This document shows, piece after piece, positions 13,215-19,310 of a stretch of DNA of 19,310 nucleotides. The notes under the pieces are model-generated. The model ran no database searches, was not told the DNA's origin, and worked only from the letters and a program-made list of their open reading frames with translations. The number at the start of each line of letters is the position of its first letter. The first letter of the stretch is position 1. Source of the stretch: Candidatus Uhrbacteria bacterium RIFCSPHIGHO2_02_FULL_53_13 (GTDB taxonomy: Bacteria; Patescibacteriota; Patescibacteriia; UBA9934; UBA11717); the NCBI GenBank assembly GCA_001791035.1, contig MGDX01000033.1, forward strand, positions 2,717-22,026. Reading direction: 5' to 3'. A program made the position numbers and the translations under genes.

Positions 13215-13466
13215 ATGCCCATTGAATACATCAACGAACCGGTGGAAGTGCGCGTCGACTTTTGTAACCGACGTGTTCTTCCTCGTGCCATGAGTTGGAA
13301 CAACCGCCTCTACACCGTTTCACACGTCAACATGGTTCACAGTGCTCACAACGGCACCTCAAAACTATTCTTCTTTTCTGTCTCCGACGATACAAATTAC
13401 TTTAAACTCCAGTTGGACACAGAACATCTGGAATGGCGCCTTGTTGAAATGTATTCAGAAACATGA
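13215..13466 (+). CDS. Small DinB-associated protein (DUF6504-like)
   Basis: An 83-residue protein. The start PIEYINEPVEVRVDF and middle LPRAMSWNNRLYTVSHV resemble the DUF6504 pattern, in which a short beta-rich protein with an xFxWxxRxYxV motif is encoded next to translesion polymerases. I judged this by eye, so the family call is tentative. Its TGA overlaps the polymerase start as ATGA (13463-13466), so the two are translationally coupled. This is the strongest evidence that it is real and works with the polymerase. No ImuA or DnaE2 gene is nearby. Biochemical function is unknown. Confidence 0.7.
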   Translation: MPIEYINEPVEVRVDFCNRRVLPRAMSWNNRLYTVSHVNMVHSAHNGTSKLFFFSVSDDTNYFKLQLDTEHLEWRLVEMYSET

Positions 13467-14722
13467 ACACACAAACCCAACAACGTATCCTGCACGTGGA
13501 TTTCAACTCTTTTTTTGCAAGCGCAGAACAAGAAGCAAATCCGTTTTTGCGCAGTAAATCGGTTGGCGTCGGCGGAAAAGTCGACTCGAAGGGAATTGTC
13601 GCGGCCGCCTCTTATACAGCAAAAGCTCGAGGCATAAAAACGGCGATGAGTGTCTATGAAGCCAAATCCATCGATCCTGCTCTTCTCATGGTGAATGGTG
13701 ACAGCCACAAGTATGGTGAACTGTCCGATCGTTTACACGCTATTTTGAAGCGGCAGGGAGGCATCGTCGAGCGATTTTCTGTTGATGAAGATTTTCTCGA
13801 CGTGACACATGTCGCCAACGATTGGCTCGATACGCTCGCTGTGGCTTTGCGTATTCGAGATGCCATCGAGAAAGAAATCGGCACATTCATAAAAGTCTCT
13901 ATTGGCATCGGACCAAACCGACTCCTCGCTAAAATGGCATCGGATGCAGAAAAACCGAACGGCCTTACCCTAGTTTACCCTTCTCAAAACGAGCGTTTTG
14001 ACTTTTTGGATACGCGCGCTCTTGACGATATTCCTGGTATTGGTCCTGCCATTTTACGACACCTGAAAGAGTTGGGGATCGAATCGATTTCAGACTTGCG
14101 CGCGACCAAACTCCCCTTTCTTATTCAACACTTCAAACAATACGGACATTTTCTGTATATCGCATCGCGTGGTTTAGATGCATCCGTCGTCTCCAATGAA
14201 GAACCGCTCGAAAAATCCATCGGGCACAGCTATACCCTCCCCTATCATACTCACGATAGACGTATTGCGGCGCGCGCACTCCTATCTTTAGCCGATCGTG
14301 TTGGCTGGCGATTACGAAAACGAGGCCTCGTCGCGCGCGCCCACACAGCGATTGTTCGTTTCTCTGATTTGCGCGTTGTTTCCAAACAAGGCCGTCTTGC
14401 GGCACCTACAAGCGATGGATTTGAGCTGTATAAAGCCGCCTGGCAACAGATAGTCAGCATCATTGACTCTGAAGAAGCCGACGTACCGCTCGACACTTGC
14501 TCCATTCGCCTCATTGGCATCGTGGCGCGTGATCTTGTTCCACTGCACAATCAAATATCGATCGACCGCCAAAAACAAAAACGCACGGACCTGTTGCCGT
14601 GGCTCGACCACATTCAGAGACGATACGGCGCGCGCTCTTGGCTACGCGCGTCTCTTGTAAGCACCGTTGTCAAAGAACGCGTCAACGGCTTCAAACTCGA
14701 TCATAATCCTCCCCTAACATAG
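13463..14722 (+). CDS. dinB: Y-family translesion DNA polymerase (DinB / Pol IV-like)
   Basis: A 419-residue error-prone polymerase that copies damaged DNA. Catalytic motif I is LHVDFNSFFASAEQ (10-23; metal ligand Asp13, steric gate Phe18). The fingers segment GIVAAASYTAKARGIKTAM (44-62) fits the family. Motif III reads RFSVDEDFLDV (104-114), where Asp108 and Glu109 are the catalytic acids and Asp110 replaces the nearly invariant Ala of SIDEAFLD. The palm-thumb link KMASDAEKPNGL and helix-hairpin-helix DIPGIGPAILRHLKELG follow, then a little-finger domain. No clear beta-clamp binding peptide (QLxLF-like) is seen at the C-terminus. It is coupled to the DUF6504-like gene and lies downstream of lexA, so SOS control is likely but no operator was found. 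The stop codon lies inside a hairpin repeat. Confidence 0.92.
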   Translation: MNTQTQQRILHVDFNSFFASAEQEANPFLRSKSVGVGGKVDSKGIVAAASYTAKARGIKTAMSVYEAKSIDPALLMVNGDSHKYGELSDRLHAILKRQGGIVERFSVDEDFLDVTHVANDWLDTLAVALRIRDAIEKEIGTFIKVSIGIGPNRLLAKMASDAEKPNGLTLVYPSQNERFDFLDTRALDDIPGIGPAILRHLKELGIESISDLRATKLPFLIQHFKQYGHFLYIASRGLDASVVSNEEPLEKSIGHSYTLPYHTHDRRIAARALLSLADRVGWRLRKRGLVARAHTAIVRFSDLRVVSKQGRLAAPTSDGFELYKAAWQQIVSIIDSEEADVPLDTCSIRLIGIVARDLVPLHNQISIDRQKQKRTDLLPWLDHIQRRYGARSWLRASLVSTVVKERVNGFKLDHNPPLT

Positions 14723-14823
14723 GGGAGGTGTCCGAGTTGTACGAGGACAGAGGGGTATTTCAAGATACGCACACCCCTCTGTTCTGCATCGAACGCAGGC
14801 CGTCTCCCCTGTTCCAGGGGAGA
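14708..14823. repeat. Nested-hairpin dispersed repeat overlapping the dinB stop codon
   Basis: Three stems lie in tandem: CCTCCCCT / AGGGGAGG (14708-14715 / 14721-14728), ACAGAGGGGT / ACCCCTCTGT (14747-14756 / 14773-14782) and TCTCCCCTG / CAGGGGAGA (14803-14811 / 14815-14823). The first and third also mirror each other, so the whole 116-base unit is one large palindrome with small arms. The dinB TAG (14720-14722) sits at the base of the first stem. Similar AGGGGAGGTG...AGAGGGGT repeats are, from memory, common between genes in CPR and other bacteria. It probably also ends transcription from both sides. Confidence 0.7.
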
Positions 14824-14870
14824 ATGAACGACTTGAACAAGTTGAACATCTTCAATTTCCAACCTCTAAT

Positions 14871-15557
14871 CTAAAACACCCCCTCAAGCACATGTTCGGC
14901 AGGTGCGGGATCGTTGTTGCTCGGCTCAAGCGTCACAATTACCTTGTTGTAATCGCGCTTATCATCATCCGACTCATACACCAAGTACCACTTTAAATCG
15001 TCCACATGCTGAATAAACTCACCCGTTGAAAAGAAGTCAAACGGACGAGAACGCACCAGCCACCCTTCATAAAAGTATCCCTCCGGCGGATCCGGAAGAG
15101 TACCAATCACAAGATGGCGAAAAATCCCATCGATGTAGTCGCTCGTTGCGGCACCGTCGGCATGCGAACCGGCAATGGGAACAAGCACGGCATCAAACGC
15201 TTGTGAAGAAATCCGAACATCCTCGGTTGACTGCGCCACATTCGCTTCCATTTTAATCTCATCTGCATTTTCAAGCACAATGGAACGGCTCACTGGAACG
15301 GAGACGGTTTGTCCTGATAAGAACTCGTCTAACGAGACGTCAGAATGAGCACCTCCGACATCAAGCGAAACGTTCGCATCATTTTTTATAACCTCACTTT
15401 TTTTTGTCTTTGATCCAAGGAGTCGATTTGCAAAAAAGATCATGGCAATAATCATCAGAAAAACACCCGCGTATGCACGCCATGGCTTTCGTTGGCGAGG
15501 CCGCGCGGGTCCTCCACGTCCCCATTCGTTTGTAACTCTTCTGCGCATATCACTCAT
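14871..15557 (-). CDS. Single-pass membrane protein with anti-sigma-K (RskA C-terminal)-like domain
   Basis: A 228-residue protein: a basic N-terminus rich in Arg/Pro (about 4-27), one membrane helix (about 29-45: YAGVFLMIIAMIFFANRLL), a low-complexity acidic linker (about 55-115) and an outer beta domain. The outer domain reads FDAVLVPIAGSHADG, EGYFYEGWLVRSRPFDFFST and a closing VIVTLEPSNNDPAPAEHVLE. EGWLV and VTLEP...P..HVLEG resemble the RskA C-terminal domain of anti-sigma factors. The usual cytosolic anti-sigma helices (zinc-finger type) are missing, and no sigma factor is adjacent, so real anti-sigma activity is doubtful. ATG 15557 overlaps the malic enzyme stop as ATGA, fixing the start. 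It is the last gene of the uvrD operon. Confidence 0.68.
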   Translation of the reverse strand: MSDMRRRVTNEWGRGGPARPRQRKPWRAYAGVFLMIIAMIFFANRLLGSKTKKSEVIKNDANVSLDVGGAHSDVSLDEFLSGQTVSVPVSRSIVLENADEIKMEANVAQSTEDVRISSQAFDAVLVPIAGSHADGAATSDYIDGIFRHLVIGTLPDPPEGYFYEGWLVRSRPFDFFSTGEFIQHVDDLKWYLVYESDDDKRDYNKVIVTLEPSNNDPAPAEHVLEGVF

Positions 15558-16699
15558 GACTTCCACGCATCGGCAACGGCCTTTGCGACCGTATCAGCCA
15601 ACCTCGGTGTAAACGGATCCGGAATAATCCGTTCTGCGCTCGGGGACTCAACAAGTCCGGCCAACGCCGTGGCCGCGGCCACTTTCATTTCGGATGTTAT
15701 CCGTCGTGCTCGCACACCCATCGCCCCCTTAAAAATCCCAGGGAAAGCCAATACGTTATTCACCTGATTGGGAAAATCACTGCGCCCTGTTGCCACCACC
15801 CGTGCACCGGCCGTGAGCGCAACCTCCGGCATAATCTCCGGCAACGGATTCGCCATCGCAAAAATAATCGCGTCTTTTGCCATACTCGCCACCATGTCGC
15901 CGCTCACAATTCCCGGCGCCGACACACCAATAAAGACATCCGCTCCTCGCATGGCTTCCGAAAGTCCCCCGCGACGCTTAGACACGTTATATACAGCCAC
16001 CTCCTTTTTGTATGCATTCATGTCCTCACGATCCGATACAAGAATACCGCGGCTGTCCACCACCGCAATCTCCGGCACCCCAAGCGCGTGCAATAAATGT
16101 GCTACCGCCAATCCCGCCGCGCCCGCACCGCTCATGGCAACACGTATGTTCGACATCTCTTTTCCCACCACCTTCAGCGCGTTCGTGAGTCCGGCCATAA
16201 TCACAACGGCCGTGCCGTGCTGGTCATCGTGCATCACGGGAATGTCGAGCTCCTCAACAAGCTGACGCTCAACTTCAAAACAGCGCGGCGCAGAAATGTC
16301 TTCCAAATTTACGCCACCAAACACCGTCGAAATACGTTTAACGGTCTCCACAATTTCATCCACATCAAGCGTATTGAGCGCGATTGGAAACGCATCCAAA
16401 TCGCCAAACGCTTTAAACAGCGCGCACTTCCCTTCCATCACCGGTAACGACGCTTCTGGACCAATGTTACCAAGACCAAGCACCGCCGAACCGTCGGTTA
16501 CCACGGCAACCGTGTGCCCCTTGATCGTCAGGTCATACACACGCTCGGGATCCTTCGCGATCGCGCGGCACGGCTCGGCCACGCCCGGCGTGTACGCCCA
16601 CGACAACGCCTCGCGCGAATCAAGCGCGAACGGAACAGCTGTTTGCAATTTTCCGCGAAAACGCACGTGCTCCCGCATGGCCAGCTCATTTGAATCCAT
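15554..16699 (-). CDS. NAD(P)-dependent malic enzyme
   Basis: A 381-residue enzyme that oxidatively decarboxylates malate to pyruvate, giving NAD(P)H. Landmarks: SWAYTPGVAEPC (33-44, catalytic Tyr36), VTDGSAVLGLGNIGP (67-81), MEGK (88-91, catalytic Lys91), LEDI (132-135) and HDDQHGTA (157-164) for the metal, dinucleotide loop GAGAAG (191-196) and MANPLPEI (282-289). It is the short bacterial form without a C-terminal phosphotransacetylase domain. Cofactor preference (NAD or NADP) is not resolvable by eye. In a reduced CPR metabolism it would link C4 acids to pyruvate and reducing power. It starts two bases after the helicase stop and overlaps the next gene by ATGA, so it is in one operon with a DNA-repair helicase, an odd pairing. 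Confidence 0.93.
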   Translation of the reverse strand: MDSNELAMREHVRFRGKLQTAVPFALDSREALSWAYTPGVAEPCRAIAKDPERVYDLTIKGHTVAVVTDGSAVLGLGNIGPEASLPVMEGKCALFKAFGDLDAFPIALNTLDVDEIVETVKRISTVFGGVNLEDISAPRCFEVERQLVEELDIPVMHDDQHGTAVVIMAGLTNALKVVGKEMSNIRVAMSGAGAAGLAVAHLLHALGVPEIAVVDSRGILVSDREDMNAYKKEVAVYNVSKRRGGLSEAMRGADVFIGVSAPGIVSGDMVASMAKDAIIFAMANPLPEIMPEVALTAGARVVATGRSDFPNQVNNVLAFPGIFKGAMGVRARRITSEMKVAAATALAGLVESPSAERIIPDPFTPRLADTVAKAVADAWKS

Positions 16700-16701
16700 A
16701 G

Positions 16702-18771
16702 CTAGAGGTCTGTGATATCTTTCAAAAACGAGTGCGACGTCACCGATTGTCGCTCACCATCCGAGTTTAGCACAATCATGGGTTCGTTGAAATCGGGGGC
16801 TTCATTCATGAACGATGGCGTGCCGTGAGACAATGCGCGCATGTGCGTGCGTCCAACCTCGTTTACCAAGTCCTTTGGAACCTCTTCCAAGAACATGGAC
16901 GGTACCATCATTTCCATGGAACGTCCGCTCCCTGTCGTACTGTACGTCAAGTAGAGCGACCGCTTGGCGCGCGTCACCGCCACATAAAACAGACGACGCT
17001 CTTCCTCCAAACCGTCCTCTTCGCTCATCGCGCGATGATTTGGAAACTGCCCATCGCATAACCCCATCACAAACACGGTATCCCATTCCAGTCCCTTCGC
17101 TTGATGAATTGTCGAGAGCACGATGCGATCCTCCGGACGAACCCCAACATTCGCCCCGTTGGCAAACTCGTCCCCCAGCGTCACCTCCTCCAAAAATAAC
17201 TGCCGATTTCCTTCGTAGGAAATTGCAAATTGCTCCAGTTGATGCAAATCTTCCAAACGATCGGAGGCATTTGGGTACTCACTCTCCAAATATTCCAAAT
17301 AGGACACCTTGATGATGCGGCTAATTTGTTCCGAGAGCATCGGTTCGGCAAGTGCGACTTTGAGCGTTTCAGCCGCCACCTCAAACCCCGCGCATGAGCG
17401 TCCGGACACTTGCTTGCCCAACGCCACAAGATGCGCCGACGTCAGATGCGGTTCATCTCCAACAATCGCATGGAGGGCCGTCACAATTTTTTGCGCAGAC
17501 ACCAACCCAATGCCCTGCTGTAATCCGAGCAAACGCAACCACGCCGCCGTGTCTTTTGGATTCTCAATGGCGCGCACGTACGCAAGCACGTCTTTCACAT
17601 GTGCCCGCTCAAAAAAGCGCATGCCACCACGATACTCGTATGCCACACCCGCTTTCATCAGTTCAAACTCAAGCGTCTGCGACTGGTACGTTGCGCGAAA
17701 GAGCACGACCACCTCACGCGGCGACATCCCACCACTCAATAGACAATCTACCTGTTGCAAAATGAACGCCGCCTCTTCGCGCGCACTGCGTGCCATCACC
17801 ACGCCCGGCGCTTCTCCAGAATCTCGCACCGCAGTGAGCGACTTCTTATATTGCGATACATTGCGTGCAATCGAAGCGTTTGCGAGCTGTAAAATTTCGG
17901 GCGTCGAACGATAGTTGGTCGTGAGTCGAAACGTTTTGCATGACGTAAACAGACTCTCGAATCCGAGAATGTTTTGAATGTCGGCTCCGCGAAACGAGTA
18001 GATGCTCTGCGCATCGTCGCCGACGACCAATATGTTGCGGTGCTTCGACGCCAACCGGTTCACGATATTGGCTTGTAGCGCATTCGTGTCTTGATACTCG
18101 TCCACGAGAATGTACCGAAACTGCTCCGACAGGCGCTCTTCAACACGTGGTTCGTTCACAAGCAACGTATGAAGGTGCACGAGGAGATCGTCAAAATCCA
18201 TCGCATGGCTCTCGCGCTTTTTTGCCGCATAACGCTCGGCGACATCAACAAGTTCCAACGTACGCTCCGTAAACGACACGTACCGATCTTCGATGATCTG
18301 CGGCAGTGCTAAAAACGCGTTTCGCGAGAGACTCACCATCGCCTGCACAACGCGCGGCGACGGAAAGCGCCGCCCTTGCGTCGAAATGTGCGCCTCTTTG
18401 ATGCACACCTTAATAAGACTCGTACTATCGTCACTATCGAGAATCGTAAAGTTGGAGTGAAATCCGAGCAGAGGTGCATACAGACGCAAAAGCCGATTGG
18501 CAATCGAGTGGAACGTCCCCGCCCACAGTCCTCCCGAAGTTGAACCCAAAAGGTGTTCAAGACGCAAGATCATCTCCCGTGCCGCCTTGTTCGTAAACGT
18601 CACGAGCAGAATATTCGATGGTTGCACCCCTTTTTGCAATAAATACGCCACACGATATGTAATCGTGCGCGTTTTTCCCGACCCCGCTCCGGCTAACACA
18701 AGCGTCGGCCCGTAGGCGTTTTCAACAACCTGAAGCTGTTCTGCGTTGAGCTCGCTTTTGAAATCAATCAT
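16702..18771 (-). CDS. UvrD/PcrA-type superfamily 1A DNA helicase
   Basis: A 689-residue 3'-5' DNA helicase used in excision repair and replication restart. All SF1A motifs are present: Q-motif LNAEQLQVV (8-16), Walker A AGAGSGKTRT (27-36), Ia VTFTNKAA (57-64), Ib WAGTFHSI (83-90), II LVDEYQDTN (222-230), III VVGDDAQSIYSFRGADI (249-265), IV TNYRST (285-290), V STIHQAKGLEWDTVFVMG and VI RRLFYVAVTRAKRS near the C-terminus. Length is slightly below the PcrA norm (about 720-740), mostly at the C-terminal tail. ATG 18771 is chosen because an extended -10 lies seven bases upstream, which would give a leaderless mRNA; a GTG at 18801 in the same frame lies upstream of that promoter. It is the first gene of the operon with malic enzyme. 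Confidence 0.92.
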   Translation of the reverse strand: MIDFKSELNAEQLQVVENAYGPTLVLAGAGSGKTRTITYRVAYLLQKGVQPSNILLVTFTNKAAREMILRLEHLLGSTSGGLWAGTFHSIANRLLRLYAPLLGFHSNFTILDSDDSTSLIKVCIKEAHISTQGRRFPSPRVVQAMVSLSRNAFLALPQIIEDRYVSFTERTLELVDVAERYAAKKRESHAMDFDDLLVHLHTLLVNEPRVEERLSEQFRYILVDEYQDTNALQANIVNRLASKHRNILVVGDDAQSIYSFRGADIQNILGFESLFTSCKTFRLTTNYRSTPEILQLANASIARNVSQYKKSLTAVRDSGEAPGVVMARSAREEAAFILQQVDCLLSGGMSPREVVVLFRATYQSQTLEFELMKAGVAYEYRGGMRFFERAHVKDVLAYVRAIENPKDTAAWLRLLGLQQGIGLVSAQKIVTALHAIVGDEPHLTSAHLVALGKQVSGRSCAGFEVAAETLKVALAEPMLSEQISRIIKVSYLEYLESEYPNASDRLEDLHQLEQFAISYEGNRQLFLEEVTLGDEFANGANVGVRPEDRIVLSTIHQAKGLEWDTVFVMGLCDGQFPNHRAMSEEDGLEEERRLFYVAVTRAKRSLYLTYSTTGSGRSMEMMVPSMFLEEVPKDLVNEVGRTHMRALSHGTPSFMNEAPDFNEPMIVLNSDGERQSVTSHSFLKDITDL

Positions 18772-18778
18772 GGGCACC

Positions 18779-18787
18779 AGTATAGCA
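18779..18787 (-). promoter_or_regulatory. Extended -10 promoter of the helicase operon (leaderless start)
   Basis: On the minus strand the sequence reads TGCTATACT, an extended -10, followed by seven bases and the ATG at 18771. The transcript would begin at or next to the A of the start codon. A GTCAAG about 17 bases upstream of TATACT is a poor -35. No Shine-Dalgarno sequence precedes the ATG. Confidence 0.55.
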
Positions 18788-18801
18788 GATACATCCTCCA
18801 C

Positions 18802-18830
18802 TTGACGTCCACGATTCTATTCTCTATGTT
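18802..18830 (+). promoter_or_regulatory. Sigma-70-type promoter of the right-edge gene
   Basis: TTGACG (18802-18807), a 17-base spacer and TATGTT (18825-18830). A start near 18837 leaves only about nine bases before the ATG at 18846. It is divergent from the helicase promoter within 75 bases. Confidence 0.6.
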
Positions 18831-18845
18831 TGACGCGGAAACATC

Positions 18846-19310
18846 ATGGCACGACCGCACATTCAAATGCGTACCATGACGATTGCCGGTTTTGATTCGG
18901 AACTCAATATTCCGTGCGTGAACGTTGGGAATGCTCCCATTCGAGTCGCCGCGGACATGTCATATCTCAAAGCATTGCTCACGAGCCACGTTCGGCGAGG
19001 AACGGTGTTCATCTACCGTCGCGACCTTGAAGCTTGGGTGATGTATCACAACATACACGAGGCCATTGCATCTCAAGACCATACGCTCGTCGGCTACGGA
19101 TTGCGCCACATGCTCCCGAGGAGCGAGCTCCAACGGCTCGATGACATGATCCTAAACATTGATGGGGCGCGCGAGATCATGCGTCGGTACCGAGAAATCT
19201 CGGAAGACGAAATCCGAACGGCTCTGACTCGATTGGGCAAAGCAGCAAACGAATATCGCATGCCGCGTGTCCTCGAAAAGGTGCGGGCACGAGATTGGCT
19301 AGTGAGGGCA
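18846..19310 (+). CDS. Unrecognised protein, N-terminal 155 codons (cut by right edge)
   Basis: An open frame from ATG 18846 to the end of the window with no stop. The product begins MARPHIQMRTMTIAGFDSEL and continues with mixed alpha/beta sequence: NIPCVNVGNAPIRVAADMSY, a basic HVRRGTVFIYRRDLEAWVMY, then helical REIMRRYREISEDEIRTALT and a basic tail at the window edge. There is no signal peptide, no membrane helix and no motif that I know. A good promoter (18802-18830) directly upstream and neighbour-like codon use support a real gene. The function is unknown. Confidence 0.65.
   Translation, partial: MARPHIQMRTMTIAGFDSELNIPCVNVGNAPIRVAADMSYLKALLTSHVRRGTVFIYRRDLEAWVMYHNIHEAIASQDHTLVGYGLRHMLPRSELQRLDDMILNIDGAREIMRRYREISEDEIRTALTRLGKAANEYRMPRVLEKVRARDWLVRA

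Overview
The window looks like a fragment of a Candidate Phyla Radiation (Patescibacteria) chromosome, perhaps near Uhrbacteria or Magasanikbacteria. This is inferred from style, not from a marker gene. Genes are tightly packed with 4-base ATGA stop/start overlaps (at 1437, 10575, 13463 and 15554). Recognisable Shine-Dalgarno sites are rare. Several proteins are membrane-anchored or secreted with CPR-like architectures (TSP3-PKD, FecR-like, RskA-C-like), and dispersed hairpin repeats sit between genes. UGA is used as an ordinary stop, so this is not a UGA-recoding lineage such as Gracilibacteria.

Bases 1-2617 (minus strand) form an envelope operon: a SpoU/TrmH RNA methyltransferase, a family 2 glycosyltransferase, a secreted TSP3-PKD protein with a C-terminal membrane anchor, and the first 91 codons of the lipid II flippase gene murJ, cut by the left edge. 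Divergent from it is era (2688-3536), which ends at a perfect hairpin facing a small CPHC thioredoxin-fold gene (minus). A FecR-like membrane protein (plus) is divergent from that, and converges with a beta-CASP metallo-beta-lactamase nuclease gene (minus) that follows a MazG-like pyrophosphohydrolase gene.

Bases 6137-9124 (plus) hold a dihydrouridine synthase, an ATP-grasp ligase of unknown substrate, and a secreted beta-strand-rich gene split by an in-frame TGA. A terminator hairpin separates this from a minus-strand cluster (11527 down to 9195): anchored C39-like protease, 74-residue unknown protein, polytopic membrane protein, and PD-(D/E)XK nuclease with a probable four-cysteine Fe-S site. 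A 163-bp palindromic, MITE-like element lies directly upstream of that cluster.

Bases 11805-14722 are a DNA-damage block: lexA with a good promoter and a perfect DnaA-box match just upstream, a 718-base repeat-rich intergenic stretch, then a small DUF6504-like gene translationally coupled to a Y-family DNA polymerase gene (dinB-like). The dinB 3' end runs into a nested-hairpin dispersed repeat. Bases 14871-18771 (minus) are an operon of a UvrD/PcrA-type helicase (probably leaderless), malic enzyme and an RskA-C-like membrane protein. A divergent promoter at 18802-18830 drives an unrecognised gene that runs off the right edge.

No rRNA, tRNA, CRISPR array or intact transposase gene was seen. 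No complete, clearly new defence or metabolic system is evident. The best candidates for novelty are the C39/membrane protein/nuclease cluster with its palindromic leader, the TGA-interrupted barrel-like gene, and an unusual active-site residue in the polymerase.
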